The notes: a model not told the origin generated them from the letters alone. A stretch of 7,175 bases of DNA from Alphaproteobacteria bacterium (GCA_019508105.1 JAEKMB010000297.1:1-7175), one strand, 5' to 3'. Counted from the stretch's first letter, positions 1-6,196 are shown. Numbers and translations: made by a program.

Positions 1-609
1 CGTCCTGCCGTCTTGTCTTCCGACCGCGGGAAACGGGGGATAATTCGCATCACCCGGAAGATCAGGCCGCGGCGTAGGCACGATGTCAGGGCCGGCCTGC
101 ACGCCCTGCAGCGCCACCGCCACCTTGATCTCGCAGCTGTCCACCGGATTGGCTTCGTTCACCGGCACGCCGGAGACGAAATCCTCCAGCACCGGCTTGT
201 CTGGCGCCAGCGCCGCGGCAAACACCACGTCCGCGGTGCGGCAGAAATTCTCATGCGCGCCGGGCTTGGTGCGGCGCTGCTCGGCATGGGCGATGGCGCG
301 GGTCTTGAAAGCGTCATAGGCCGCATCGCCGGCGCGGTTGCCGTTCATCCGCTTGAACATCTTGAGCATGGTGGCGTCGGAACGGCGCAGCTCCTTGTTG
401 AACACGGTCTGAAACTGATTGAACAGCGCCACCTCCTTGGGGCCGCAGGCCAGCGCCGCATCGGTCAGCTCCTGCTGCACCGAGGCCACCTGGATGGCGG
501 AAATCTCGGCCGCGCTGGCGCAGGCAGCGGAAATCGCCCGGGCCTGGGCCAAGGGCATGCTGATCAGGCTGAGGGCCGCCACGCCGGCGGCCAACTTCAT
601 GGATGTCAT
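1..609 (-). CDS. Exported protein of unknown function, four cysteines (C-terminus outside window)
   Basis: This reading frame stays open for 203 codons from ATG at 609-607 to the left edge and has no stop inside the window, so the 3' end is missing. Translation gives a basic start (MTSMK), a hydrophobic stretch at about residues 6-21 and a likely signal-peptidase I site near AQA-RA (residues 21-25), so the product is probably periplasmic. The mature part has four cysteines (C30, C55, C123, C159), which could form two disulfides, a helical charged middle (about 58-115) and a Pro-rich tail (about 174-194). An AGAGG ribosome-binding site lies about 7 nt upstream of the first ATG; an in-frame ATG at 600-598 is the alternative start. 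The opposite-strand frames here have low-complexity Arg/His-rich translations and are shadows. I do not recognise the family. It diverges from the gene at 745. Confidence 0.78.
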   Translation of the reverse strand, partial: MTSMKLAAGVAALSLISMPLAQARAISAACASAAEISAIQVASVQQELTDAALACGPKEVALFNQFQTVFNKELRRSDATMLKMFKRMNGNRAGDAAYDAFKTRAIAHAEQRRTKPGAHENFCRTADVVFAAALAPDKPVLEDFVSGVPVNEANPVDSCEIKVAVALQGVQAGPDIVPTPRPDLPGDANYPPFPAVGRQDGRT

Positions 610-744
610 CTGAACCTCTTCGACTCTCCCAGCGCCGCGACCTTAAACTGAACCGCATATGCCCGCCAAGCCTTTGGAAACAGGGAACTTTCGAGTCCCC
701 GTCACCGGGATGCAACAGCGGAGCACTCGGCGCGTTGTTGATGC

Positions 745-1053
745 ATGCGGTTTGGCTTGTTCCTCGCTGTCGCTGTTCCGGCCCTGATTGCCGGACCGGC
801 GCCGGGCTGGGCCTTTCCGGGGCCGGAAACCAACGCGGCTTGGCCCACAGAGCATCAGCAAGAGCTGCGCACCGCCGCCAACGAGAAGTCGCCCTATGCC
901 ATGCGCTACAGCGACGAAGCCGCCCAGAGTCTGGGGTTTCGTGAAGGCCGATGGGAGGCCTTCACGCCCAGCAATCCCCTGATGCCGCGCGTCAATGGCG
1001 GGCTGGACGGCGGCCGGCCGATGCTTCATCTGCAATGGCGGTCCGGCCCGTAG
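745..1053 (+). CDS. Small exported protein of unknown function
   Basis: This encodes 102 aa. Residues 1-23 look like a classical signal peptide: MRFGLF start, hydrophobic core and an end at GWA before FPGPE. The mature part is about 79 aa, has no cysteine and ends in a Gly/Arg-rich segment (about residues 83-102). Codon third positions are strongly G/C as in the neighbours, and the signal peptide supports this frame over the overlapping 603-944 frame, which has a scrambled composition. The ribosome-binding site is poor: there is no clear AGG-rich stretch within 12 nt of the ATG, so the start is chosen on the signal peptide. The gene lies 66 bp before asd on the same strand and could share its transcript. 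I recognise no family; a periplasmic or secreted location is inferred only from the leader. Confidence 0.68.
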   Translation: MRFGLFLAVAVPALIAGPAPGWAFPGPETNAAWPTEHQQELRTAANEKSPYAMRYSDEAAQSLGFREGRWEAFTPSNPLMPRVNGGLDGGRPMLHLQWRSGP

Positions 1054-1119
1054 GCCAACAGGCCGCTTCCCCCGACCAGCGCATTTTAGTATTGCTGCCG
1101 CCCATAAAGGCGGGTGCGC

Positions 1120-2139
1120 ATGGCTTATAAAATCGCGGTGATCGGAGCGACCGGCAATGTCGGCCGGGAAATGCTCAAAACTCTGGCCCAGCGCGACTTT
1201 CCCATCAGTGAAGTGGTGGCCCTGGCGTCGCCGCGTTCCATCGGCCAGCAGGTTTCGTTCGGCGACCATGTCCTGAAGGTCAAGGCACTGGATTACTACG
1301 ACTTCAAGGGCACCGACATCGCCCTGACGAGCGCCGGCAGCGCCATCGCCAAGGAATGGGCCCCCAAGATCGCCGCCCAAGGGTGCCTTGTGATCGACAA
1401 TTCCAGCGCCTGGCGCATGGACCGGCAGGTGCCGCTGGTGGTGCCCGAGGTCAATCCCGAAGCGCTGGCCGACATTCCCAAAGGCATCATCGCCAATCCC
1501 AACTGCTCCACCGCCCAGCTGGTGGTCGCCCTCAAGCCGCTGCATGACCTGTTCATCATCAAGCGGGTGGTGGTCTCGACCTATCAATCGGTGTCGGGCG
1601 CCGGCAAAGACGCGATGGACGAACTGTTCCGCCAGACCCGTGCGGTGTTCGTGGCCGACCCCATCGAGCAGGGCAAGTTCACCAAGCAGATCGCCTTCAA
1701 TGTCATTCCCCATATCGATGTCTTCCTGGATTCCGGCGTGACCAAGGAAGAATGGAAGATGGCGGTGGAGACCCAGAAGATCCTGGACCCCGATATCCAG
1801 GTGACGGCGACCTGCGTGCGAGTGCCGGTGTTCGTGGGTCATAGCGAATCCGTCAATATCGAATTCGAACAGCCGGTGACGGCGGAAAAGGCGCGCGCCG
1901 CCCTGCGCGCCGCACCCGGCATCCTAGTGGTGGATAAGCGCGAGGATGGCGGTTATGTCACGCCCATCGAATGCGCCGGCGAGGACGCCACCTTTGTCAG
2001 CCGCATCCGCAAGGATCCCACCCTCGAGAACGGCCTCAATCTGTGGATCGTGTCCGACAATCTTCTCAAGGGCGCCGCGTTGAACGCGGTGCAGATCGCC
2101 GAGTCTGTTGTCAAACGCAACTTGCTACGGGCCGCGTAA
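1120..2139 (+). CDS. asd: Aspartate-semialdehyde dehydrogenase
   Basis: This cytoplasmic enzyme makes L-aspartate 4-semialdehyde from aspartyl phosphate with NADPH. The step is the branch point to lysine/diaminopimelate (hence peptidoglycan), threonine, methionine and isoleucine. The protein is 339 aa, usual for the shorter bacterial ASADH type. The N-terminal Rossmann motif GATGNVG is at residues 9-15, NSSAWRM follows in the first domain, the catalytic cysteine is in NPNCSTAQ (C129), a conserved STYQSVSGAGK segment follows, and the likely acid/base histidine is H241 in VGHSESVNIEF. I prefer ATG at 1120 because AAAGG at 1106-1110 then sits 9 nt upstream; GTG at 1114 would leave only 3 nt and adds two residues. 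It heads a tightly packed five-gene cluster. A 7-bp hairpin spans its stop codon. Confidence 0.97.
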   Translation: MAYKIAVIGATGNVGREMLKTLAQRDFPISEVVALASPRSIGQQVSFGDHVLKVKALDYYDFKGTDIALTSAGSAIAKEWAPKIAAQGCLVIDNSSAWRMDRQVPLVVPEVNPEALADIPKGIIANPNCSTAQLVVALKPLHDLFIIKRVVVSTYQSVSGAGKDAMDELFRQTRAVFVADPIEQGKFTKQIAFNVIPHIDVFLDSGVTKEEWKMAVETQKILDPDIQVTATCVRVPVFVGHSESVNIEFEQPVTAEKARAALRAAPGILVVDKREDGGYVTPIECAGEDATFVSRIRKDPTLENGLNLWIVSDNLLKGAALNAVQIAESVVKRNLLRAA

Positions 2140-2149
2140 TAACGCGGCC
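2130..2149 (+). other. Hairpin with the asd stop codon in its loop
   Basis: GGCCGCG (2130-2136) and CGCGGCC (2143-2149) are perfect complements separated by the 6-nt loop TAATAA, which contains the asd stop codon (2137-2139). No T-run follows; the next bases lead into the AAGGAG ribosome-binding site (2155-2160) of the next gene. It is therefore unlikely to be an intrinsic terminator. In mRNA it could protect a 3' end or influence translation of the downstream gene. The structure is read directly from sequence; any function is inference. Confidence 0.5.
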
Positions 2150-2169
2150 AATTCAAGGAGAACCGCATA

Positions 2170-2457
2170 ATGCCGAAAGCCTACTGGATCGCACGCGTGG
2201 ACGTGCATGACCCCGAGACCTACAAATCCTATGTCGAAACCGCCAAGCCGGCCTTTGAACGCTATGGTGCCAAGTTCCTGGCGCGCGGCGGCAAAACCGA
2301 AGTGCTGGAAGGCCATGCCCGGGCCCGCAATGTGATCATCGAGTTCGCCTCGCTGCAGGACGCGCACGACTGCTATCATTCGCCGGAATATACCAAGGCC
2401 CGCGAATATCGCGACAAGGCCGGCCAAGGCGAATTTCTTCTTGTCGAAGGCGTATAA
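2170..2457 (+). CDS. DUF1330 family protein
   Basis: This is a 95-aa cytoplasmic protein with the layout of DUF1330, a small dimeric alpha/beta (ferredoxin-like) fold related to the antibiotic-monooxygenase/EthD-type folds. Visible family features are AYWIARVDVHDPETYKSY at the N-terminus, a central ARGGKTEVLEG turn (about residues 38-48) and a C-terminal half with VIIEFASLQDAHDCYHSPEY, which is the typical F-x-S/D-x-x-x-A-x-x-x-Y-x-S-x-x-Y pattern. The length is normal for the family. AAGGAG at 2155-2160 is a strong ribosome-binding site 9 nt before the ATG. Its last 17 bp overlap the start of the CoA-ester lyase gene, suggesting translational coupling. The biochemical role of DUF1330 proteins is not settled, so no reaction is proposed. 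Confidence 0.92.
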   Translation: MPKAYWIARVDVHDPETYKSYVETAKPAFERYGAKFLARGGKTEVLEGHARARNVIIEFASLQDAHDCYHSPEYTKAREYRDKAGQGEFLLVEGV

Positions 2458-3262
2458 AGCCCGCCGCACCGCGCTTTATGTGCCCGCTTCCAATGCGCGG
2501 GCGCTGCAAAAGGCGCGCAGCCTGGACGCCGATGTGGTGATCCTGGACCTGGAAGACGCCGTCGCCGCCGAAGACAAGGCGCAGGCGCGCGCCACCGCGG
2601 CGGCGCTGCTCAAGGATTTCGCGCCGCGTGAAGTTGTGGTGCGGGTCAATGCGCCATCCTCTCAATGGCATGACGCGGATATGGCGGCGATGGTCGAGGC
2701 CAGGCCCGACGCCATCCTGCTGCCCAAGATCTCAGGCTCTGAAGAAATCGAAGTCGCCAAGGACAAATCTGGCGGCGTGCCGCTTTGGGCGATGATCGAA
2801 ACCCCGCGCGCCGTCTTGAATGCCTTGGCCATCGCCGATGCGGGAGTGGATTGCCTGGTGTTCGGGATGAACGACCTGGTCAGCGCCATGGCAGGCCGCC
2901 ACCGGCCCGACCGCGCCAACCTCCATGCCGCCATGTCGCTGGCCCTTCTGGCGGCGCGCGCCGCCGGCATCACGGCGCTGGATGGGGTCCACAATGGGTT
3001 GGACGACATGACCGGTTTTGCCAAGGCTTGCGCGGAAGCGCGCGACTTCGGCTTTGACGGCAAGAGTGTTATCCATCCCAGCCAGATCGCGCCGGCCAGG
3101 GCCGCCTTCTCGCCATCACTGGACGAGGTCGCCTATGCCAGACGGGTGCTGGCGGCCTTTGACGCCCAGCCTGGCGCCGGGGTGGTGACATTGGACCGGC
3201 GCATGCTGGAGGCGCTGGATGCCGCCGGCGCAAGGCGTGTCTTGGCGCGCGCAGGGCTCTAG
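2441..3262 (+). CDS. HpcH/HpaI aldolase / citrate lyase beta-like CoA-ester lyase
   Basis: This is a 273-aa TIM-barrel enzyme of the CitE-like family, which includes citrate lyase beta, malyl-CoA/beta-methylmalyl-CoA lyases and malyl-CoA thioesterases. Members cleave or hydrolyse 3-hydroxyacyl-CoA esters using Mg2+. Signature segments in order are TALYVPASNARALQKA (10-25), VVILDLEDAV (32-41), VVVRVNAP (65-72) with R68 as the likely CoA/substrate arginine, ILLPKI (92-97), WAMIETPRAVLNA (116-128) with E120 and FGMNDL (141-146) with D145 as the likely Mg2+ ligands, and near the C-terminus GFDGKSVIHPSQI. The start is TTG at 2441, inside the previous gene; AAGG at 2426-2429 is a modest ribosome-binding site. 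The next in-frame start, GTG at codon 14, would remove part of the conserved first strand, so TTG is preferred. Substrate cannot be decided from the sequence. The stop codon abuts the ATG of the next gene. Confidence 0.9.
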   Translation: MSKAYKARRTALYVPASNARALQKARSLDADVVILDLEDAVAAEDKAQARATAAALLKDFAPREVVVRVNAPSSQWHDADMAAMVEARPDAILLPKISGSEEIEVAKDKSGGVPLWAMIETPRAVLNALAIADAGVDCLVFGMNDLVSAMAGRHRPDRANLHAAMSLALLAARAAGITALDGVHNGLDDMTGFAKACAEARDFGFDGKSVIHPSQIAPARAAFSPSLDEVAYARRVLAAFDAQPGAGVVTLDRRMLEALDAAGARRVLARAGL

Positions 3263-4351
3263 ATGCTGCTGGTCCAGTACCGGGACGCCCTCACCCGCGG
3301 CGAGCTGAAACCTGATCAGGCCCAGGAAAGCGCCGTGAACCGCTTGAGCGCATTGGCGGCGGCGCTGGCGAAGAAGCCGGTATTTTTCCTGTTTGGCAAA
3401 AAACCGCCGCCGCCGCGCGGGCTTTACATCTGGGGTGATGTCGGCCGTGGCAAGACTTTGCTGATGGACCTGTTCTTCGGCCAGGCCAAGGTGGCCAGAA
3501 AACGCCGTGCCCATTTCAACCGCTTCATGGTGGATGTGCATGCCCGCATCCACACCGAACGCCAGCGCGCCGGCTCCAGCGATCCCATTCCGGTAATTGC
3601 CCGCGCCCTGGCCGAAGAGGCGCGGCTGTTGTGTTTCGATGAATTCCAGGTCACCGACGTGGCCGACGCCATGATCCTGGGCAGGCTGTTCGACCGCTTG
3701 TTCGCCGAGGGCGTTACCATCGTCGCCACTTCCAACACCCCGCCCGACCGGCTGTATCAAGGCGGGCTGAACCGCCAGCTTTTTTTGCCTTTTATCGCGC
3801 AGATCAAGCAGCGGTTGGAAGTGGTGGAGCTGAACGGCCCCACCGATTACCGGCTGCAACGCATTTCCGGCATCACGGTCTATATGACGCCGCTGGGGCG
3901 GGAAGCCGATGTCGCGATGGACGCAGCCTGGCTGCGGCTGACCGACACCAAACGCGGCAAAACCATGACTCTGCCGGTGCTGGGCCGCAAGGTGACGGTG
4001 CCGCAGGCCACTGGGCATGTGGCGCGGTTTGATTTCCGCGACCTCTGCGCGGAAGCCTTGGCGGCGGCGGATTTCCTGGCGGTGGCGCAGGAATTCCACA
4101 CCCTGCTGTTGGACCATATCCCCCAACTGTCGCCGGAAATGCGCAACGAAGCGCGGCGCTTCATCCTGTTGATCGACACCCTGTATGACGAAGGCGTGAA
4201 GCTGGTTTGTTCCGCCGCAGCCCCGCCTGATGCGCTGTATCCGGCGGGCGACGGCGCCGAAGCCTTCCGCCGCACCGCCTCGCGCCTTGCCGAGATGCAG
4301 AGCGAAGACTATCTAAAGCGCGGTCACGGCATTCACGGACTGGCGCAATGA
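3263..4351 (+). CDS. zapE: AFG1-family ATPase (ZapE, cell division / protein quality control)
   Basis: This 362-aa P-loop ATPase matches the AFG1/LACE1/ZapE family in length and motif order. The opening LVQYRDALTRGELKPDQAQ (3-21) is the usual family N-terminus. Walker A is GDVGRGKT (58-65, K64), followed by the family-typical HFNRFMVDVHARIH, Walker B LLCFDEFQVTD (D126, E127), then the sensor-like TSNTPPDRLYQGGLNRQLFLPFI. The C-terminal DTLYDEGVKLVCSAAAPPDALY block is also typical. In E. coli ZapE associates with the Z-ring during constriction, and the mitochondrial relatives act in turnover of respiratory-chain subunits; which applies here is unknown. The ATG follows the previous TAG without a gap, and the stop overlaps the next gene as ATGA (4348-4351), so it is embedded in an operon. 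No frameshift or missing motif is seen. Confidence 0.95.
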   Translation: MLLVQYRDALTRGELKPDQAQESAVNRLSALAAALAKKPVFFLFGKKPPPPRGLYIWGDVGRGKTLLMDLFFGQAKVARKRRAHFNRFMVDVHARIHTERQRAGSSDPIPVIARALAEEARLLCFDEFQVTDVADAMILGRLFDRLFAEGVTIVATSNTPPDRLYQGGLNRQLFLPFIAQIKQRLEVVELNGPTDYRLQRISGITVYMTPLGREADVAMDAAWLRLTDTKRGKTMTLPVLGRKVTVPQATGHVARFDFRDLCAEALAAADFLAVAQEFHTLLLDHIPQLSPEMRNEARRFILLIDTLYDEGVKLVCSAAAPPDALYPAGDGAEAFRRTASRLAEMQSEDYLKRGHGIHGLAQ

Positions 4352-4755
4352 CGGATGTATATTGGGCGTGTGCCTTTGTGTTGGCCTGTATCGGCTTTTA
4401 TCGCTTCGGCCTGCCCTGGCTGAAGCGGTTCGATCAGGCCAATGTCGCGCGCATCGCCCAGCAGGAGCGCGACAAGGCCGACGCCAACGCCCATTTCCGC
4501 CACGCCATCGATGTCGCCAATGAGCAGGTCGAAGAGGTCCAGGAAATCCGCACCGGCGCCGTCACCCATTATCTGTTCGAAGCCCAGGTCTTCGCCACCC
4601 GGGCCGAAGCCGAAGACATGCGCGCTGAGCGGGTGGGGGTGGTGGCGCGGCGGTTTTATGACGAGCTGCCTGCGGCCCTGGCCGGCGCTGCGGAGCGCGG
4701 CCGCATGTCGGCGCGCGAACGTGCGTCACAGAGATGGAAAAAGACGGTCCATTGA
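4348..4755 (+). CDS. Small membrane-anchored protein of unknown function
   Basis: This encodes 135 aa and begins with a single hydrophobic segment (about residues 4-25, VYWACAFVLACIGFYRFGLP) without a cleavage site, so it is probably a bitopic inner-membrane protein with a cytoplasmic C-terminal part. The remainder is highly charged and Ala-rich: FDQANVARIAQQERDK (28-43) and the Glu/Gln-rich 54-68 region look helical or coiled-coil. The C-terminus is basic (RMSARERASQRWKKTVH). The start overlaps the zapE stop by four bases (ATGA), which indicates translational coupling, and codon composition matches the neighbours. It is the last gene before the convergent junction. I do not recognise a family; a structural or partner role with the preceding ATPase is only suggested by adjacency. 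Confidence 0.82.
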   Translation: MTDVYWACAFVLACIGFYRFGLPWLKRFDQANVARIAQQERDKADANAHFRHAIDVANEQVEEVQEIRTGAVTHYLFEAQVFATRAEAEDMRAERVGVVARRFYDELPAALAGAAERGRMSARERASQRWKKTVH

Positions 4756-4770
4756 AGCCATTGTACTAGA

Positions 4771-4889
4771 TGTCATCCCCGACGCGCGGCTTACGCCGCG
4801 AGGGAAGGGGATCCAGGCTTCTGAAACCGATAAGTGTCTGGGTTCCCTTCCCCTCGCTTTGCTGCCGCAAAGCTTGGCCGGGAATGACA
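4771..4889. repeat. Intergenic palindromic element (REP/MITE-like) between convergent genes
   Basis: The ends TGTCATCCCCG (4771-4781) and CGGGAATGACA (4879-4889) are inverted copies with one mismatch. Further in, GCGAGGGAAGGGGATCCAG (4798-4816) is imperfectly complementary to CTGGGTTCCCTTCCCCTCGC (4838-4857). Each arm also carries its own perfect hairpin: CGCGGC-TTAC-GCCGCG (4785-4800) and GCTTTGC-TGCC-GCAAAGC (4856-4873). The whole could fold as a branched cruciform with a central loop at about 4819-4837. The TGTCATCCCCG/AAGGGGATCCAG wording resembles dispersed palindromes I recall from alphaproteobacterial genomes. It fills most of the 141-bp gap between two converging genes and may also act as a bidirectional terminator, although there is no long T-run. 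No protein is encoded; frames across it are chance. Confidence 0.75.
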
Positions 4890-4896
4890 GGCGGTG

Positions 4897-6120
4897 CTAA
4901 GCAGCCTCGCCCTTCATCAGGCGCGGCAATTTCCCGATATCGCCGCCGGCATGGCGCATGAAGAAGCGGCGCGCGGGGCCAATGGAATCCACAATCCCGA
5001 GCCCCAGATCGCGCAGATGCCGCAGCGGCGCGATGTCATTGGAGAACAGCCGATTCAGCGCATCGGTGGATGCGGCCAACGCAAAGGAATCGAACCGCCG
5101 CCAACGCTCATACCGCTTGAGCGTATCCAGCGCACCGATGTCGCGGCCCAGCCGTCCCGCATCCAGCAGCACTTCGGCCAGGGCGGCAGCATCCTTCAAT
5201 CCCAGGTTCAAACCCTGCCCGGCGATGGGATGAATGCCATGGGCGCAATCACCGGCCAGGGCAAAACGCGGCCGCACGAAATCCCGTGCCAGATGGAAGG
5301 ACAAGGGATAAGACCAGCGCAGCCCCGCCGATCGCGTCTTGCCCAGATGCGCGCCGAAGCGCCGCGACAATTCCGTGTTGAACTCCTCCTCGTTCAGCGC
5401 CAGCAACCCGGGCGCTTTTTTCTTGTCTTCGGTCCACACCAGCGACGACCGATTGCCGGTCATGGGCAGGATCGCGAACGGCCCCGAAGGCAGGAAGTGC
5501 TCATAAGCCACGCCATTGTGCGGGCGTTCATGTTCCACCGTGGCGACAATGCCGGTCTGGGGATAGGACCAGCCGATCACCTGCACCCCCATCTCCCCTC
5601 GCAGCGGCGAATCCCGGCCATCGGCGGCGATGACCAGTGCGGCGGCAATTTCTTCGCCGCCCGCCAGCCGCGCCACCGCGCGTCCCGCCTCCACGGTCAG
5701 CGACTTGATGGATGCGGGCGCCAGCAGTTGGAGATTTTCCTGCCGCGCCGCCGCATCGTGCAGGGCGGCCCGGATGTGACGATTCTCGGCGATATGGCCC
5801 AGCGCCGGACTTCCCACTTCCTGGGCGTCGAAATGCAGCGAGAAAGGCGACGCCGGCCGTCCAGTGGCGCCATCCGTGACCAGTATTTCGCGAATAGGCT
5901 GGGCATGGGGCGCCAGGCTCTCCCACACCCCCAGCGCTGTCAGCATGCGCACACTGGCATAGGCCAGGGCCGAGACCCGACCATCGAATCCAGGGTCCAG
6001 CGCCCGGGCAGGCGCGGCCGCATCGGCGATCACCACCCGCAAGCCCCCCTGGGCCAGGGCCAGGCCCAGCGGCAGGCCCACCATGCCCCCACCGCTGATC
6101 ACAATATCGACCTGCTTCAA
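4897..6120 (-). CDS. UbiH/UbiF/COQ6-family FAD-dependent monooxygenase (ubiquinone biosynthesis)
   Basis: This is a flavoprotein aromatic hydroxylase of the UbiH/UbiF/VisC/COQ6 group, which adds hydroxyls to the ubiquinone ring precursor using O2 and NAD(P)H. With the start chosen here it is 407 aa, a normal length. The N-terminal Rossmann dinucleotide motif is IVISGGGMVGLPLG (6-19), the DG motif is AADGRDSPLR (D167) and the FAD-ribityl GD motif is ALAGDCAHGIHPIAGQGLN (D291); the HPIAGQGLNLG block is diagnostic. I choose TTG at 6120-6118 because AAGGA (6132-6128) lies 7 nt upstream; TTG at 6138 lacks a ribosome-binding site. Ring position (C5, C6 or C1; UbiH, UbiF, UbiI or UbiL) cannot be told from motifs. 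It converges with the central cluster and diverges from glnK. Confidence 0.93.
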   Translation of the reverse strand: MKQVDIVISGGGMVGLPLGLALAQGGLRVVIADAAAPARALDPGFDGRVSALAYASVRMLTALGVWESLAPHAQPIREILVTDGATGRPASPFSLHFDAQEVGSPALGHIAENRHIRAALHDAAARQENLQLLAPASIKSLTVEAGRAVARLAGGEEIAAALVIAADGRDSPLRGEMGVQVIGWSYPQTGIVATVEHERPHNGVAYEHFLPSGPFAILPMTGNRSSLVWTEDKKKAPGLLALNEEEFNTELSRRFGAHLGKTRSAGLRWSYPLSFHLARDFVRPRFALAGDCAHGIHPIAGQGLNLGLKDAAALAEVLLDAGRLGRDIGALDTLKRYERWRRFDSFALAASTDALNRLFSNDIAPLRHLRDLGLGIVDSIGPARRFFMRHAGGDIGKLPRLMKGEAA

Positions 6121-6127
6121 AGTTTCA

Positions 6128-6132
6128 TCCTT
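6128..6132 (-). promoter_or_regulatory. Ribosome-binding site deciding the TTG start of the UbiH-like gene
   Basis: On the minus strand AAGGA is followed by 7 nt and then TTG (6120-6118). The ATG that overlaps the AAGGA (6128-6126) opens only ATG-AAA-CTT-TGA in another frame, and its stop overlaps the TTG as TTGA. No ATG or GTG is available in the correct frame before the conserved IVISGGG strand, so TTG is the best-supported initiation codon. Confidence 0.6.
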
Positions 6133-6148
6133 GCACAAAACTTATGCA
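6132..6148. promoter_or_regulatory. NtrC-like binding site
   Basis: TGCACAAAACTTATGCA matches 13 of 17 positions of the enterobacterial NtrC consensus TGCACTAAAATGGTGCA as I recall it, including both TGCA ends. A weaker similar site, TGCATAATTTTCAGGCA, lies at 6161-6177. The centres are 29 bp apart, close to three helical turns and similar to paired NtrC enhancer sites. Relative to the proposed sigma-54 promoter (6266-6280) they lie roughly 120-150 bp upstream of the expected start, a usual enhancer position. The site abuts the ribosome-binding site of the UbiH-like gene. Binding is inferred, not shown. Confidence 0.42.
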
Positions 6149-6167
6149 AAAACTGGTTTTTGCATAA
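6142..6167. repeat. Perfect 12-bp inverted repeat in the divergent promoter region
   Basis: TTATGCAAAAAC (6142-6153) and GTTTTTGCATAA (6156-6167) are exact inverted copies separated by TG. The AT-rich symmetry suits a dimeric regulator operator; a terminator is less likely because the stem is not GC-rich. It overlaps both NtrC-like sites, so it may be part of the same enhancer or a separate operator for either the UbiH-like gene or glnK. Confidence 0.6.
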
Positions 6168-6171
6168 TTTT

Positions 6172-6196
6172 CAGGCAAATGAGCTTGCCTGTTTTT
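6172..6196 (+). terminator. Terminator-like hairpin reading rightward
   Basis: CAGGCAA (6172-6178) and TTGCCTG (6185-6191) form a perfect 7-bp stem with a 6-nt loop, directly followed by TTTTT (6192-6196), the form of an intrinsic terminator on the plus strand. No plus-strand gene ends here: the nearest upstream gene lies on the minus strand. It could end antisense transcription or a short leader transcript before it reaches glnK. The stem is short, so activity is uncertain. Confidence 0.4.

Noticed and set aside
13..651. 212-codon open frame on the plus strand
   Set aside because: The opposite frame (609 to 1) has a good ribosome-binding site, a signal peptide and balanced composition; this one is His/Arg/Gly-rich.
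684..703. GGAAC followed by GTC, suggesting an ECF-sigma promoter
   Set aside because: The spacer is only 12 bp where about 16-17 is needed, and no CGTT box lies at the right distance.
1114..1119. GTG start of asd, two codons upstream
   Set aside because: It leaves only 3 nt to the AAAGG ribosome-binding site and adds nothing to the conserved N-terminus; ATG at 1120 has normal spacing.
643..1842. 399-codon open frame on the minus strand
   Set aside because: It lies antisense to asd, which has complete catalytic motifs; the translation is His/Gly/Arg-rich without domain features, a usual by-product of GC-rich coding DNA.
3780..3786. Run of seven T in the ATPase gene as a possible phase-variable tract
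   Set aside because: The frame is intact, the tract is short, and a housekeeping ATPase is an unlikely phase-variable gene.
3116..4126. 336-codon open frame on the minus strand
   Set aside because: It is antisense to the CoA-ester lyase end and the ATPase gene, both with clear motifs; its composition is that of a shadow frame.
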